Assembly (NCBI RefSeq): GCF_007858365.1
Contig: NZ_VFIO01000001.1
Span: 868,001 to 932,000 of the forward strand
Direction of reading: 5' to 3'
DNA length: 64,000 bases
Source of the DNA: Pseudomonas saxonica
GTDB taxonomy: Bacteria; Pseudomonadota; Gammaproteobacteria; Pseudomonadales; Pseudomonadaceae
Of the stretch, positions 39,021 through 50,235 are shown in pieces; position 1 is the first letter of the stretch, and each line of letters opens with the position of its first letter. The translations under genes and the position numbers were made by a program. Below the pieces are notes generated by a model, which did no database searches, was not told the origin of the DNA, and saw only the letters and a list, made by a program, of their open reading frames with translations.

Positions 39021-39650
39021 TTAAGCGCTGATGGTGCAACCTGTGGCGTCTTGAAGCTGCTCACGGGTCACGCCTGTTGCCAGCTCTACCAGTTTCAGAC
39101 CGTGCTCGGTGACGTCGAGCACCCCCAGATCGGTAATGATCCGGTCAACCACGCCTACACCGGTCAGGGGTAAATCGCACGATTTGAGCAGTTTATGGGC
39201 ACCCCCCTTGGCTGTGTGCTCCATCAACACGACCACACGTTTGACACCGGCCACCAAGTCCATCGCGCCGCCCATGCCTTTCACCATCTTGCCGGGGATC
39301 ATCCAGTTGGCCAGATCGCCTTTCTCGGAGACTTGCATCGCCCCCAGAATGGAAAGATTGATGTGCCCTCCACGGATCATGGCGAATGAATCAGCGCTGT
39401 TGAAAAAACTGCTGCCGGGCAAGGTGGTGATGGTTTGCTTGCCTGCGTTGATCAGGTCGGCGTCCACTTCATCTTCGGTCGGGAATGGGCCAATACCGAG
39501 CAAACCATTCTCACTCTGTAGCCAGACATCCATGCCCTCAGGTATGTAGTTGGCAACCAGCGTCGGCAAGCCGATACCCAGATTGACGTAAAAACCATCC
39601 TGTAATTCTTGGGCGGCGCGGTGCGCCATTTCTTCACGAGTCCAGGCCAT
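39021..39650 (-). CDS. 3-oxoacid/acetoacetate CoA-transferase, beta subunit
   Basis: A 209-residue CoA-transferase subunit B. It has [13 protein letters not shown] near the N-terminus and the catalytic Glu in [13 protein letters not shown] (residues ~46-58). Family relatives (ScoB/AtoA) move CoA between succinyl- or acetyl-CoA and acetoacetate-like acids. Substrate cannot be set by sequence, but it is separate from the beta-ketoadipate transferase pcaIJ at 53-54 kb. It starts 2 bp after the alpha-subunit stop codon. Confidence 0.92.
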   Translation of the reverse strand: MAWTREEMAHRAAQELQDGFYVNLGIGLPTLVANYIPEGMDVWLQSENGLLGIGPFPTEDEVDADLINAGKQTITTLPGSSFFNSADSFAMIRGGHINLSILGAMQVSEKGDLANWMIPGKMVKGMGGAMDLVAGVKRVVVLMEHTAKGGAHKLLKSCDLPLTGVGVVDRIITDLGVLDVTEHGLKLVELATGVTREQLQDATGCTISA

Positions 39651-39652
39651 GA

Positions 39653-40351
39653 TCAGGCGCTCCGCACAGTGCGTTGTTCGATGCGTTTTTCCGGAGTGGC
39701 ATTAAGGATCAGCCTCTGTACGTAAATACCCGGTAAGTGCACGTGATCCGGGTCGATCTCGCCAATCTCAACGATTTCTTCCACTTCGACCACACATACC
39801 TTGGCCGCCATGGCCGCCAAGGGGTTGAAGTTACGTGCGGTTTTGTTGAACAGCAGATTGCCGGATTTATCAGCCTTCCACGCTTTGACCAGGGCGACGT
39901 CGGCCCGCAACGAGCGTTCCATGACGTACCACTCACCATCGAATTCACGAGTTTCCTTGCCTTCTGCCACCAGCGTCCCGTAACCCGTTTTGGTGTAAAA
40001 CGCCGGTATGCCGGCCCCACCCGCCCGAAGCTTTTCCGCCAGGGTGCCTTGGGGAGTGAATTCAAGCTCTAACTCGCCTGCCAGAAACTGACGCTCGAAC
40101 TCTTTGTTCTCACCGACGTACGAAGAAATCATTTTGCGAATCTGACGGGTCGTCAGCAGTTGCCCCAAACCAAAACCATCGACGCCCGCATTGTTACTGA
40201 TCACGGTCAGATCACGCTTGCCGGTATCACGCAGGGCTGCAATCAAGGCCTCAGGGATGCCACACAACCCAAAACCTCCAACAGCCAGGGTCATGCCGTC
40301 CTCGACAAGCCCCTGCAAAGCGGATTCAGCACTCGAGTAAATCTTGTTCAC
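39653..40351 (-). CDS. 3-oxoacid/acetoacetate CoA-transferase, alpha subunit
   Basis: A 232-residue subunit A with the CoA-binding [14 protein letters not shown] motif near residue 23. It pairs with the subunit encoded directly downstream. The start is a GTG at 40351 with GAGGAA 6 bases ahead. The pair forms a two-gene operon placed where rpoS normally follows fdxA in other pseudomonads. Confidence 0.92.
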   Translation of the reverse strand: MNKIYSSAESALQGLVEDGMTLAVGGFGLCGIPEALIAALRDTGKRDLTVISNNAGVDGFGLGQLLTTRQIRKMISSYVGENKEFERQFLAGELELEFTPQGTLAEKLRAGGAGIPAFYTKTGYGTLVAEGKETREFDGEWYVMERSLRADVALVKAWKADKSGNLLFNKTARNFNPLAAMAAKVCVVEVEEIVEIGEIDPDHVHLPGIYVQRLILNATPEKRIEQRTVRSA

Positions 40352-40741
40352 TTGTTATTCCTCGAATTTGCCGCGACGCTCTCGGCATATCGCAGCCTGT
40401 TTGCTTAAGCTCAGGGCAGTCAAATTGACCGCCATGCTGAACTCTGGCGGCTCTGGCCCAAGGCCAAAGCGTTATCCGAGTGTAGGGATACGCACGCAAC
40501 AACTCTAGGGGCTGTTCCCGTTTCATTGCAGCTGCAACAAGGCTCAAGCAAAAGGTGGCTAGATACAGAACTGCAGAGACCTTAACCATGCGGTAACAAT
40601 TGACCTACAAAATACTTAGCTGGCTACCTTTAAACCCGCGATCTAGACGTATATAAAGACCGCTGGGAATCAAACTGCATCGTTTGGGAAATCTTCCTAC
40701 GCATATGCTTCGTTCCGACTAGACTCTGATCGAATTTGGCA
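40352..40741. other. Intergenic stretch between CoA-transferase and ttgR genes
   Basis: 390 bp that should contain the promoter of the CoA-transferase operon. I found no further gene, no repeat and no convincing sigma-54 (GG-N10-GC) site. The sequence has no obvious coding bias. Confidence 0.5.
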
Positions 40742-41374
40742 TCAATTGCGTAGGCTCAGGCTCAAGCTGATCATTTCGATGCCGGCATCAACCCAGGCCT
40801 CAGCGTCCTTGTGCAGCTCGAAGCTGTCGGGAACCAGTAGCCATTGACCAAGAACTCCGTCGATATAGGCATGCAGACAAATAGCCGCGCGACGAGCATC
40901 AAGGTTTTTGGGGAGTTGATTGCGATGGATTGCATTATTCAGTGTGAGCTCAATTCGGCTATTACAGTCGACCATCGCCACTTGGCGTTGACGACGCAAA
41001 TCGCACATTTCGTCAGTGAATTCACATTTATGGAACAAAATCTCATTGATGCGCCGGGTTTTAGGGTCAATGGCAATCTGGCGAAACAAATGGACCAGCA
41101 GCTTGCGCATGCACCCAAGCGGATCAAGCTCATCCTGACTTTCGCTGGCTTTGGCCAGCTCTTCCAGCGGCTCGTGCAAGCTGTCCAGCATGGCTTGAAC
41201 AAGATCAGCCTTGTTGCTGAAATGCCAGTAAATGGCGCCTCGGGTAACGCCCGCCAACGCGGCGATATCGGCCAGTGTCGTGCGTGCGACACCCCGTGTG
41301 TAAAAGGCCTGCTCAGCTGCTTCGAGGATCGCACTGCGCGTTTCCTGAGCTTCTTCTTTGGTACGACGCACCAT
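40742..41374 (-). CDS. ttgR: TetR-family repressor of the RND pump (TtgR/EmhR/ArpR type)
   Basis: A 210-residue TetR regulator. The N-terminal HTH includes [20 protein letters not shown] and [11 protein letters not shown]; the rest is the ligand-binding domain that, in TtgR, accommodates antibiotics and aromatic plant compounds and releases the operator when filled. It is divergent from the efflux operon with a TtgR-type operator in between. Orthologous names are ttgR (P. putida) and emhR (P. fluorescens). Confidence 0.93.
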   Translation of the reverse strand: MVRRTKEEAQETRSAILEAAEQAFYTRGVARTTLADIAALAGVTRGAIYWHFSNKADLVQAMLDSLHEPLEELAKASESQDELDPLGCMRKLLVHLFRQIAIDPKTRRINEILFHKCEFTDEMCDLRRQRQVAMVDCNSRIELTLNNAIHRNQLPKNLDARRAAICLHAYIDGVLGQWLLVPDSFELHKDAEAWVDAGIEMISLSLSLRN

Positions 41375-41518
41375 GGCAATAAAAACCTCAATCAGGAGGA
41401 TCTGGACGGTTGCACTCAGGCGCCCAAATCAACATCGGGTGGCGTTTGTTATGCCTTATCCCGGCCTACTTCACGCTCTAAAAAGGACTCTGTAGCGTAC
41501 TTTGCAAAGGAGTCACGC

Positions 41519-41548
41519 TATTTACAAACAGACACGAATGTAAGTATA
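41519..41548. promoter_or_regulatory. TtgR-type operator between ttgR and ttgABC
   Basis: The stretch begins TATTTACAAACA and ends GAATGTAAGTATA, with a TTACA/TGTAA inverted repeat separated by 12 bp. From memory it closely matches the TtgR operator of P. putida, which overlaps both divergent promoters. Repression of ttgR and ttgABC from this site is inferred. Confidence 0.8.
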
Positions 41549-41639
41549 TTCCTTAGCAAGCTACTTATCCACCCGGAACAGCTTTCTATACCCTTCCACT
41601 ATTCTTGTGCGCTTTCGCGTGCCTGACCCGAGGATCTTC

Positions 41640-42791
41640 ATGCAATTCAAGCCAGCTGTTACCGCTCTGGTTGCTGCCATCGCCCTAGCTTCGCTTATTA
41701 GCGGATGTAAAAAGGAAGAGGCAGCACCTGCCCCGCAAATCCCTCAGGTCGGCGTCGTGACGCTGAAAACCCAGCCATTTGCCCTGACTACCGATCTACC
41801 AGGCCGAACAGCTTCTTATCGCTCGGCAGAAGTTCGACCGCAGGTAAACGGGATCATTCTTAAGCGCTACTTCAAGGAAGGCAGCGACGTCAAAGAAGGT
41901 CAACAGCTGTATCAAATCGATCCAGCTATCTACCAAAGCAATGTCTTGAGCGCCAAGGCAACGCTACAATCGGCCAAATCACTGGCTGACCGCTACAAGC
42001 AATTGGTCGCAGAGCAAGCTGTAAGCCGTCAGGAATACGACAACGCCGAGTCGGCCCGCCTTGAGGCTGAAGCCGCACTCAATACCGCCATGGTGAACTT
42101 GCGTTACACCAAAGTACTGGCGCCGCTGACAGGCCGTATTGGTCGTTCGCTGTTTACTGAGGGCGCTCTGGTTACCAGCGGTCAAGCCAACGCACTGGCG
42201 GTGATCACTCAACTGGACCCGATCTATGTTGACGTGACCCAGTCCTCTGTCGAAATGCTTGAATTGCGCCGTGACCTGGCTGATGGCCGCTTGAAATCCG
42301 CGGGTGCAAACGCTGCCAAAGTTAAATTGACCCTGCCCGACGGCAGCCAGTACTCAGAAGAAGGCCGTCTGGAATTCTCTGAAGTGTCAGTGGACGAAAC
42401 CACCGGTTCCGTTACCCTGCGCGCCGTATTCCCGAACCCGAAAGATATTCTGCTACCAGGCATGTTTGTTCATGCGCAACTGGAAGCCGGTATCAACAGC
42501 GATGCGATTCTGGCACCGCAAATCGGTGTGACTCACAACTCCAAAGGCCAGCCGACGGCACTGATCGTTGGCCCGGACAACAAAGTTGAGCTGCGCGTAC
42601 TGCAAGCGACCCGCACCGTCGGCAGCGACTGGTTGGTGGAAGACGGCTTGAAAGCAGGTGATCGCCTGATTACTGACGGCCTGCAATACGTCAAGCCAGG
42701 TGTCGAAGTGAAGATCATGGACAAGTCTCAAGGCGCATCCCCGGCATCTGCCCCGGCAACAGAAAAAGCTGCGGGCACTAAAGGGGAATAA
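41640..42791 (+). CDS. ttgA: RND efflux periplasmic adaptor (TtgA/MexA/EmhA)
   Basis: A 383-residue membrane-fusion protein anchored as a lipoprotein (lipobox LISGC, Cys about residue 23). It has the barrel-sandwich segments GRTASYRSAEVRPQVNGII and VLAPLTGRIGRS on either side of a coiled-coil hairpin. It bridges the inner-membrane pump and the outer-membrane channel. The start at 41640 is set by the signal peptide; an upstream reading adds 11 residues. The pump gene begins 3 bp later. Confidence 0.95.
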   Translation: MQFKPAVTALVAAIALASLISGCKKEEAAPAPQIPQVGVVTLKTQPFALTTDLPGRTASYRSAEVRPQVNGIILKRYFKEGSDVKEGQQLYQIDPAIYQSNVLSAKATLQSAKSLADRYKQLVAEQAVSRQEYDNAESARLEAEAALNTAMVNLRYTKVLAPLTGRIGRSLFTEGALVTSGQANALAVITQLDPIYVDVTQSSVEMLELRRDLADGRLKSAGANAAKVKLTLPDGSQYSEEGRLEFSEVSVDETTGSVTLRAVFPNPKDILLPGMFVHAQLEAGINSDAILAPQIGVTHNSKGQPTALIVGPDNKVELRVLQATRTVGSDWLVEDGLKAGDRLITDGLQYVKPGVEVKIMDKSQGASPASAPATEKAAGTKGE

Positions 42792-42794
42792 ACC

Positions 42795-45700
42795 ATGTCG
42801 AATTTTTTCATCGACCGTCCAATTTTCGCCTGGGTAATTGCCCTGGTGATGATGCTGGTTGGGGGGCTGTCGATCCTCAAGCTACCGATCAACCAGTACC
42901 CGAGCATTGCACCACCGGCTATCTCGATTTCCGTGACCTACCCGGGCGCTTCGGCGCAAACCGTTCAGGACACGGTGGTTCAAGTGATCGAGCAGCAGTT
43001 GAACGGCATCGATCATTTGCGTTATGTCTCCTCGGAAAGTAACTCCGACGGCAGCATGACCATTACCGCGACCTTCAACCAGGGTACTGACCCTGATACC
43101 GCGCAGGTTCAGGTACAAAACAAGCTCAACCTGGCGACACCGCTGCTGCCGCAAGAAGTTCAGCAGCAAGGTATCCGCGTGACCAAGGCAGTGAAAAACT
43201 TCCTGATGGTCGTTGGCGTGGTGTCCACTGATGGCACGATGAACAAGGACGACTTGTCCAACTACATCGTTTCCAACATGCAGGACCCTATCTCTCGTAC
43301 TGAAGGTGTGGGCGACTTCCAGGTGTTCGGTTCCCAGTACGCCATGCGTATCTGGCTCGACCCGGCCAAGTTGAACAAGTACAACCTGACCCCGGTTAGC
43401 GTCAAATCGGCCATTACCGCACAGAACGTGCAGGTGTCCTCCGGACAACTGGGTGGTCTGCCTGCTGTCAAAGGCCAGGAACTCAACGCCACCATTATCG
43501 GCAAGACGCGTCTGCAGACCGCCGAAGAATTCAAGAAAATCCTGCTCAAGGTCAACACGGACGGTTCTCAGGTTCGCCTGAGTGATGTGGCCGATGTGGC
43601 ACTGGGGGGCGAGAACTACAGCGTCAGCGCTCAGTACAACGGCAAACCGTCTTCCGGTCTGGCAATCAAGCTGGCCACCGACGCCAACGCACTGAACACC
43701 GCCAAGGCGGTCCGCCAAACCATCGCAGATCTGCAACCCTTCTTCCCGCCTGGCATGGAAGTGGTTTACCCGTATGACACCACACCCGTGATCTCTGCCT
43801 CCATCGAAGGGGTTGTTGAAACACTGGTTGAAGCGGTTGTGTTGGTGTTTTTGGTGATGTTCCTGTTCCTGCAAAACTTCCGCGCCACCATCATCACTAC
43901 GATGACTGTGCCGGTGGTATTGCTGGGTACGTTCGGGATCCTCGCTGCGGCAGGCTTCAGCATTAACACGCTGACCATGTTTGGCTTGGTACTTGCCATC
44001 GGCTTGCTGGTGGACGATGCCATTGTGGTGGTCGAAAACGTCGAGCGGGTGATGGCCGAAGAGGGATTATCGCCCAAAGAAGCCACCAAAAAGTCCATGG
44101 GCCAGATTCAGGGCGCACTGGTCGGTATCGCCCTTGTACTGTCGGCCGTATTGCTGCCAATGGCGTTCTTCGGCGGCTCTACCGGTGTGATCTACCGTCA
44201 GTTCTCGATCACCATCGTATCGGCCATGGCGCTGTCGGTAATGGTCGCATTGATCTTTACCCCAGCCTTGTGTGCCACGATTCTCAAACCGATTGCCAAA
44301 GGCGATCACGGCGAGAACAAGCGCGGATTCTTCGGCTGGTTCAACCGCACGTTCGACAGCGGCGTCAAACGCTACGAAAACAGCGTCGGCAGCATCCTGC
44401 GCCACAAAGCTCCATACCTTCTGGCCTACGTATTGATTGTAGTGGGCATGGTCTTCCTGTTTACGCGTATCCCTACTTCCTTCCTTCCAGAAGAAGATCA
44501 GGGCGTGTTGTTTGCCCAAGTTCAGACACCACCTGGAACGACGGCTGAGCGTACACAAGACGTCATCGACAGGATGCGTGAATACCTGCTCAAAGATGAG
44601 GCTTCATCCGTATCGTCAGTCTTTACGGTAAACGGCTTCAACTTTGCAGGTCGCGGTCAAAGCTCTGGCCTGGCATTTATCATGCTCAAGCCGTGGAGCG
44701 AGCGTGGCCCTGAAGACAGCGTATTTGCCTTGGCAGCACGGGCACAGAAGCACTTCGCCACGTTCCGCGATGCGATGGTGTTCGCCTTTGCTCCCCCGGC
44801 AGTAATGGAGTTGGGTAACGCCACCGGTTTTGACGTTTATCTGCAAGACCGGGCCGGTATCGGTCATGACAAACTGATGCAAGCGCGTAACCAGTTCCTC
44901 GGTATGGCCGCGCAGAGCAAGATCCTGTCCGGCGTACGTCCGAACGGTTTGAACGACGAACCTCAGTACAAACTGATCATCGATGATGAAGCAGCACGCG
45001 CTCAGGGGGTCAGCCTGTCAGACATCAACGACACGCTGTCTATCGGATTGGGTGCCAGTTACGTCAACGACTTTATCGACCGTGGACGGGTGAAGAAGGT
45101 GTTCTTGCAAGGCAATGAGACCTCGCGCATGAACCCCGAAGACCTGAAAAAGTGGTACGTGACAAACGATCAGGGAACGATGGTGCCCTTCTCGGCCTTC
45201 GCCCGCGGCGAATGGACCTACGGCGCACCCAAGCTGTCGCGTTACAACGGTGTAGAAGCCATGGAGATTCTGGGTGCTCCCGCTCCGGGCTACAGCAGCG
45301 GCGAGGCGATGGCAGAAGTTGAAGCACTGGCCAAGAAGTTGCCTGCAGGCGTCGGTATTGCCTGGACGGGGCTGTCTTACGAGGAGCGTCTGTCCGGTTC
45401 GCAAGCACCTGCACTGTACGCAATTTCCTTGCTGATGGTCTTCCTGTGCCTTGCAGCCTTGTATGAAAGCTGGTCGATTCCAATTGCGGTCATGTTGGTG
45501 GTGCCGCTGGGGATTATCGGTGCATTGCTGGCTACCAGCCTGCGTGGTTTGTCCAACGACGTGTACTTCCAGGTGGGGCTGTTAACCACCATCGGTCTGG
45601 CAGCGAAAAACGCCATTCTGATTGTCGAGTTTGCCAAGGAGCTGCACGAACAGGGCCGAACCTTGACGGAGGCCGCGATTGAGGCGTGCCGTATGCGTCT

Positions 45701-45950
45701 GCGTCCGATCATCATGACCTCGCTGGCCTTTATCCTCGGGGTGGTGCCACTGGCCATTTCCAATGGTGCTGGTTCGGGCAGCCAGCATGCCATCGGTACC
45801 GGCGTAATCGGTGGTATGTTGAGCGCTACCATTCTGGCCATCTTCTGGGTGCCTCTGTTCTTCGTAGCCGTGTCCTCCGTCGGCAACCGCGCCGAAGGTA
45901 AAAAGAAAGTGGACCTGACTAAAACTCCAAATAAAGAGGCTGGCCAATGA
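42795..45950 (+). CDS. ttgB: RND multidrug efflux permease (TtgB/MexB/EmhB)
   Basis: A 1051-residue HAE1-type RND transporter starting [17 protein letters not shown]. It has 12 membrane segments in two halves and the proton-relay acidic residues in [20 protein letters not shown] near residue 400. It exports antibiotics, solvents and other hydrophobic compounds using proton motive force. It is the central gene of the pump operon. Confidence 0.97.
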   Translation: MSNFFIDRPIFAWVIALVMMLVGGLSILKLPINQYPSIAPPAISISVTYPGASAQTVQDTVVQVIEQQLNGIDHLRYVSSESNSDGSMTITATFNQGTDPDTAQVQVQNKLNLATPLLPQEVQQQGIRVTKAVKNFLMVVGVVSTDGTMNKDDLSNYIVSNMQDPISRTEGVGDFQVFGSQYAMRIWLDPAKLNKYNLTPVSVKSAITAQNVQVSSGQLGGLPAVKGQELNATIIGKTRLQTAEEFKKILLKVNTDGSQVRLSDVADVALGGENYSVSAQYNGKPSSGLAIKLATDANALNTAKAVRQTIADLQPFFPPGMEVVYPYDTTPVISASIEGVVETLVEAVVLVFLVMFLFLQNFRATIITTMTVPVVLLGTFGILAAAGFSINTLTMFGLVLAIGLLVDDAIVVVENVERVMAEEGLSPKEATKKSMGQIQGALVGIALVLSAVLLPMAFFGGSTGVIYRQFSITIVSAMALSVMVALIFTPALCATILKPIAKGDHGENKRGFFGWFNRTFDSGVKRYENSVGSILRHKAPYLLAYVLIVVGMVFLFTRIPTSFLPEEDQGVLFAQVQTPPGTTAERTQDVIDRMREYLLKDEASSVSSVFTVNGFNFAGRGQSSGLAFIMLKPWSERGPEDSVFALAARAQKHFATFRDAMVFAFAPPAVMELGNATGFDVYLQDRAGIGHDKLMQARNQFLGMAAQSKILSGVRPNGLNDEPQYKLIIDDEAARAQGVSLSDINDTLSIGLGASYVNDFIDRGRVKKVFLQGNETSRMNPEDLKKWYVTNDQGTMVPFSAFARGEWTYGAPKLSRYNGVEAMEILGAPAPGYSSGEAMAEVEALAKKLPAGVGIAWTGLSYEERLSGSQAPALYAISLLMVFLCLAALYESWSIPIAVMLVVPLGIIGALLATSLRGLSNDVYFQVGLLTTIGLAAKNAILIVEFAKELHEQGRTLTEAAIEACRMRLRPIIMTSLAFILGVVPLAISNGAGSGSQHAIGTGVIGGMLSATILAIFWVPLFFVAVSSVGNRAEGKKKVDLTKTPNKEAGQ

Positions 45951-47398
45951 GCAAGTCGCTTCTCGCAGTAGCTATCGCCGCGTTTACGCTGGGCGGCTGC
46001 TCGTTGATCCCGGATTACCAGCGCCCTGAAGCGCCGGTAGCCGCGCAGTACCCTAAAGGCCCGGCTTACTCACCTGCGGAGTCGGCCAACCAGGCCGCCG
46101 CCGAACAAGGCTGGCGTCAGTTTTTCCATGATCCTGCCCTGCAACAGCTGATTCAAACGGCCTTGGTCAACAACCGCGACCTTCGGGTCGCAGCGTTGAA
46201 CATCGACGCGTATGCAGCGCAATACCGTATCCAGCGTGCCGATCTGTTTCCGGCGGTCAATGCGGATGCCAGCGGCAGTCGTCAACGCACCCCGGCGCGC
46301 ATGTCGCAAACCGGAGAGTCGGGCATCACCAGCCAGTACTCGGCGACCCTTGGGGTCAGTGCCTACGAACTGGACCTGTTCGGCCGAGTCCGCAGCCTCA
46401 GTGAACAAGCGCTCCAGAACTACTTTGCAACCGAAGAAGCGCGACGCACCACCCAGATCAGTCTGGTGGCCAGTGTCGCCAATGCCTACATGACCTGGCA
46501 GGCTGACAAAGAACTGCTGAAGCTCACTGAAGACACGCTGAAAAACTTCAACGAGAGCTACAAGCTGACCTTGCGCAGCAACGAAGTGGGTGTGGCCTCA
46601 GCACTGGATGTGAGCCAGTTGCGGACCTCTGTCGAAAACGCCAAGGTGCAACTGGCACGCTATACCCGTCAGGTCGCTCAGGATCAGAACAGTCTGGTTC
46701 TACTGTTAGGTACATCGTTACCGGACAACCTGCCGGCAGCCAAACCGCTGGCCGTCGACCTGTTGAATGAAGTCCCGGCAGGCTTGCCGTCAGACTTGTT
46801 GCAACGTCGTCCGGACATCCTTGAAGCCGAGCATAAGCTGTTGGCCGCCAACGCCAACATCGGGGCCGCACGTGCAGCGTTCTTCCCTAGCATCAGCCTC
46901 ACAGCCAATGCCGGGACCCTGAGCCCTGACTTGTCAGGGTTGTTCAAGGGCGGTTCGGGTACGTGGCTGTTCTCGCCGCAAATCACCCTGCCGATCTTTA
47001 ACGCAGGGGCTTTGCGCGCAAGCCTGGACTACTCGAAAATCCAGAAAGAGATCACTGTTTCTCAGTATGAGAAAACGATCCAGACGGCGTTTCAGGAAGT
47101 CTCTGACGGGCTCGCATCCCGCGAGACCTACAAACAGCAGTTGGAGGCTCAAAGCCAATTCGTCAATGCCAACCAGGATTACTATCGCTTGGCAGAGCGT
47201 CGTTATCGCATCGGCATCGACAGCAACCTGACCTTCCTTGATGCTCAGCGCTCGTTGTTCAGCGCGCAGCAATCCTTGATCACTGATCGCCTGTCGCAGC
47301 TGACCAGTGAGGTCAATCTGTACAAGGCACTGGGTGGTGGCTGGTACGAACAGACCGGGCAAAACCGTCCAATTTCGGACGAGCCGCCCAAGGCTTGA
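45947..47398 (+). CDS. ttgC: Outer-membrane efflux channel (TtgC/OprM/EmhC)
   Basis: A 483-residue TolC-family lipoprotein: lipobox TLGGC (Cys18) in [18 protein letters not shown], two OEP repeats, and [20 protein letters not shown] in the middle. It forms the trimeric channel for the pump. Its ATG overlaps the TGA of the permease gene (ATGA), so translation is coupled. Confidence 0.96.
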   Translation: MSKSLLAVAIAAFTLGGCSLIPDYQRPEAPVAAQYPKGPAYSPAESANQAAAEQGWRQFFHDPALQQLIQTALVNNRDLRVAALNIDAYAAQYRIQRADLFPAVNADASGSRQRTPARMSQTGESGITSQYSATLGVSAYELDLFGRVRSLSEQALQNYFATEEARRTTQISLVASVANAYMTWQADKELLKLTEDTLKNFNESYKLTLRSNEVGVASALDVSQLRTSVENAKVQLARYTRQVAQDQNSLVLLLGTSLPDNLPAAKPLAVDLLNEVPAGLPSDLLQRRPDILEAEHKLLAANANIGAARAAFFPSISLTANAGTLSPDLSGLFKGGSGTWLFSPQITLPIFNAGALRASLDYSKIQKEITVSQYEKTIQTAFQEVSDGLASRETYKQQLEAQSQFVNANQDYYRLAERRYRIGIDSNLTFLDAQRSLFSAQQSLITDRLSQLTSEVNLYKALGGGWYEQTGQNRPISDEPPKA

Positions 47399-47411
47399 TG
47401 CATACCGGTTA

Positions 47412-47445
47412 AACAACAAACCCGCCTTTTGGCGGGTTTGTTGTT
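47412..47445 (+). terminator. Perfect 15-bp palindrome closing the efflux operon
   Basis: AACAACAAACCCGCC and its exact complement are separated by TTTT, 14 bp past the ttgC stop codon. The distal part is T-rich rather than a pure T run. Confidence 0.75.
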
Positions 47446-47467
47446 CAATGCGGCGATGGCGCCTGTC

Positions 47468-47585
47468 GTCGCTGACGAAGGCTGCGATCGAGCGCAAAGC
47501 GTTCGCACAATCGGGCACCTCGGCGTGCCAGGTTTTACGGCGGCTTTGCCGCCGATCGCAGCCTTCGTTCCTCGTCAGCGGCTAC
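47468..47585. repeat. REP-like inverted pair
   Basis: GCTGACGAAGGCTGCGATCG (47471-47490) and the inverted CGATCGCAGCCTTCG plus GTCAGC (47553-47579) flank about 60 bp that includes a CGGCGGC/GCCGCCG hairpin. The GCTGCGATCG-type unit resembles the commonest intergenic REP family of the P. fluorescens group. It sits between the convergent ttgC and pcaC. Confidence 0.75.
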
Positions 47586-47606
47586 GGGGTATCAAAACGC
47601 TTTGAA

Positions 47607-47999
47607 TCAGCCGCGCGACTCAACACCCAGCTCATCCCATACCGACTCAGCCAGATGGAACGTTGCATTGGCCGCCGGGATGCCGCAGTAAATGGCACTC
47701 TGCATCAACACTTCCTTGATCTCGGCACGGGTCACCCCATTATTGGCGGCCGCCCGCAGGTGCAACTTCAATTCTTCACTGCGGTTCATACCAATCAGCA
47801 TGGCAATGGTAATCAGGCTGCGGGTATGGCGCGGCAGGCCCGGGCGAGTCCAGATATCACCCCAGGCATGGCGGGTGATCATTTCCTGAAATTCGCTGTT
47901 GAATTCGGTCAGGGCATTGAGACTGCGATCCACATGGGCATCGCCGAGCACTTCGCGGCGCACGCTCATGCCTTCGTCGTAACGTTGTTTCTCGTCCAC
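47607..47999 (-). CDS. pcaC: 4-carboxymuconolactone decarboxylase
   Basis: A 130-residue enzyme of the CMD family: RREVLGDAHVDRSL near the start, then the TRSLITIAMLIGMNR and IYCGIPAANATFHLAE core. It converts gamma-carboxymuconolactone to 3-oxoadipate enol-lactone in protocatechuate catabolism. The start is a GTG at 47999 with AAGGAG 6 bases ahead. It is the last gene of the pca run. Confidence 0.96.
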   Translation of the reverse strand: MDEKQRYDEGMSVRREVLGDAHVDRSLNALTEFNSEFQEMITRHAWGDIWTRPGLPRHTRSLITIAMLIGMNRSEELKLHLRAAANNGVTRAEIKEVLMQSAIYCGIPAANATFHLAESVWDELGVESRG

Positions 48000-48009
48000 A
48001 AAACGCTCC

Positions 48010-48810
48010 TTAAACCGACTTCTCAACTAACAGAAAATCCAGTACTCGCCGGCTGAAAGCATCACCAGCCTGCACGTTGGACAGGTGAGCAGCATGGAAC
48101 TCGGCATACTGCGCGCCCTGTACATGTTCCTGAATGAAACGGCTGCCTGAAGGCGGAGTGACCGCGTCTTCAGTGCCGGCAATCACCAGCATGGGAACCG
48201 TGATTGAGCCTAACTGGTCACGAAAATCAGCATCGCGCACCGCTGCGCAATTGGCGGCGTAGCCCTGTGGCGAGGTGGAGGCCAGCATATCGGTAATGCG
48301 CTTGGCTTGCTGCGGGTTGGCCTGGGCAAAGTCTGGGGTGAACCAGCGGGCAATTGACGCATCACGCAGACCGGCCATGGCCGCAGCACCTTCACGCAGC
48401 ACCATTTCAATACGCGGGTTCCACACGGCCGGCTCGCCGATCTTGGCGGCGGTATTGCACACCACTAATTTGTTTAGGCGAGACCCGGCATTGATGCCCA
48501 ACCATTGACCGATCAATCCCCCCATCGACAAGCCGCAAAAATGAGCACGCTCGATTTTCAGCGCATCCAGCAAGGCCAACACATCAGCGCCCAGTTGAGC
48601 AATGGTGTACGGACCTTTGGTCACCAGTGACTGGCCATGACCACGGGTGTCGTAGCGCAGTACCTGAAAATGCTCGGTAAACGCAGGCATCTGCGTGTCC
48701 CACATGCCCAGATCCGTGCCCAGCGAGTTGGACAAGACCAGCACCGGCGCACCTTGCGGGCCGTCCAGCTGGTAATTGAGTTCACCTTCAGCAAGTTGTA
48801 CACGTCCCAC
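48010..48810 (-). CDS. pcaD: 3-oxoadipate enol-lactonase
   Basis: A 266-residue alpha/beta-hydrolase with the nucleophile Ser in FCGLSMGGLIGQW and the probable catalytic His in EFHAAHLSNVQ. It hydrolyses the enol-lactone to beta-ketoadipate. The start is a GTG at 48810 with AAGGAG 6 bases ahead; a longer reading would run into the pcaB gene. It lies directly between pcaB and pcaC. Confidence 0.95.
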   Translation of the reverse strand: MGRVQLAEGELNYQLDGPQGAPVLVLSNSLGTDLGMWDTQMPAFTEHFQVLRYDTRGHGQSLVTKGPYTIAQLGADVLALLDALKIERAHFCGLSMGGLIGQWLGINAGSRLNKLVVCNTAAKIGEPAVWNPRIEMVLREGAAAMAGLRDASIARWFTPDFAQANPQQAKRITDMLASTSPQGYAANCAAVRDADFRDQLGSITVPMLVIAGTEDAVTPPSGSRFIQEHVQGAQYAEFHAAHLSNVQAGDAFSRRVLDFLLVEKSV

Positions 48811-48823
48811 GCAGTGCTCCTTC

Positions 48824-50188
48824 TTATGATTCAAGTGCAAAATGTTCAGCCCGCGCGCGCTCAACCCACGTCGTCGCCTGACCAAGGTAATAAGCCGGAT
48901 CAAGCAGGCGATCCAGTTCGTGTGACGACAGTTGGGCGCACACTTGAGGCTCTTCGCCCAGTACCGCGCGCAAGTGGCGATGCTCGGCGACGGCCCGCTT
49001 GCAACATGTCTCCAGCAAGTGATGGGCTGTTTCACGCCCAACGCGCTGAGCCAGCACACTGCTGACCGCCTCAGCCAGCACTAACCCGTGGGTCAGATCA
49101 AGGTTGCTGGCCATGCGCTCGGCATCCACTTCCAGCCCTTGCGCAATCGTGAGCGCTTGAGCCAGTGCCCCGGACACCAGGCAACAAATCTCAGGCAGGG
49201 TTTCCCATTCGGCGTGCCACAGCCCCAGGCTGCGCTCATGCTCTTGCGGCATGGCGCTGAACAAGATGCTCAGCAAACCCGGCACACGTGTGGCGGCACT
49301 GATCAACACCGCCGAACCCACAGGGTTGCGCTTGTGCGGCATGGTTGAAGAGCCGCCCTTGCCCGGTGCCGAGGGTTCGAATACTTCAGCGGCTTCGGTC
49401 TGCATCAATAAACTGATGTCACGGCCAACTTTGCCGAGACCGCCCGCAATCAGACCCAAAACCGCGCCGAACTCCACCAAACGATCACGCTGGGTGTGCC
49501 AGGGCTGTTCGGGTAGCTGCAAGTGAAGCTCTTCGGCCAACGCGTGTGCCACGGGCAATGCTTGATCACCCAGTGAAGCGAGGGTGCCCGAAGCTCCGCC
49601 AAATTGCAGGCACAGCAAGCGGGGTTTCAATTCGCCCAGACGCTGACGGTTTCGGCTCACCGCCCCCAGCCAACTGCCTATTTTCATGCCCAAGGTGACA
49701 GGCGTGGCCTGCTGAAGCCAGGTACGACCGGCGAGCGGCGTAGTGGCATAACGCAGGGCTAACTCGGCCAGCACATCGCCCAGCCGACGCAGATCCTGAT
49801 CAATCAAGTCGAGGGCTGATCGCAGTTGCAACACCAACCCGGTATCCATCACATCCTGACTGGTAGCGCCCAGATGCACATAGCGTTCTGCATCTGGCGC
49901 GGCAATGGCTATCTGTTTGCCCAAGGCTTTGACCAAAGGAATTGCCGAGTTCCCCGCTGTGGCAATTGACTGCCCCAAGGCTTCGAAGCCATACAAGCTG
50001 GCTCGGCATGCCACGTGAATTGGCATCACCGCGCACTGAGGGATCAGCCCGACCCGCGCCTGAGCACGCGCCAGTGCCGCTTCAAAATCAAGCATGGCCT
50101 GAACCCGACCATGATCACTGAACACGTCGCCCATGGCCTTGGCCGTGAAGTACGCATCGAACAGTTGGTGACTCTTGCACTCGCTCAT
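48824..50188 (-). CDS. pcaB: 3-carboxy-cis,cis-muconate cycloisomerase
   Basis: A 454-residue member of the fumarase/aspartase superfamily, with GATSQDVMDTGLVLQLR and the superfamily signature GGSSTMPHKRNPVGS near residue 280. It converts carboxymuconate to gamma-carboxymuconolactone. AGGAAGG precedes the start. The gene lies between pcaT and pcaD. Confidence 0.96.
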   Translation of the reverse strand: MSECKSHQLFDAYFTAKAMGDVFSDHGRVQAMLDFEAALARAQARVGLIPQCAVMPIHVACRASLYGFEALGQSIATAGNSAIPLVKALGKQIAIAAPDAERYVHLGATSQDVMDTGLVLQLRSALDLIDQDLRRLGDVLAELALRYATTPLAGRTWLQQATPVTLGMKIGSWLGAVSRNRQRLGELKPRLLCLQFGGASGTLASLGDQALPVAHALAEELHLQLPEQPWHTQRDRLVEFGAVLGLIAGGLGKVGRDISLLMQTEAAEVFEPSAPGKGGSSTMPHKRNPVGSAVLISAATRVPGLLSILFSAMPQEHERSLGLWHAEWETLPEICCLVSGALAQALTIAQGLEVDAERMASNLDLTHGLVLAEAVSSVLAQRVGRETAHHLLETCCKRAVAEHRHLRAVLGEEPQVCAQLSSHELDRLLDPAYYLGQATTWVERARAEHFALES

Positions 50189-50235
50189 AAACCCTTCCTG
50201 GAAGGCGCGCGCCCTTCAAAGGCGCGCGCGGTGCT

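Noticed and set aside
47307-48056. A 249-codon plus-strand frame across the ttgC end and pcaC
   Set aside because: It overlaps the real C-terminus of ttgC and the opposite strand of pcaC and contains the REP pair; no domain.
48811-49059. Upstream extension of pcaD
   Set aside because: It lies within pcaB in another frame; the GTG at 48810 has a proper AAGGAG and starts the conserved protein.
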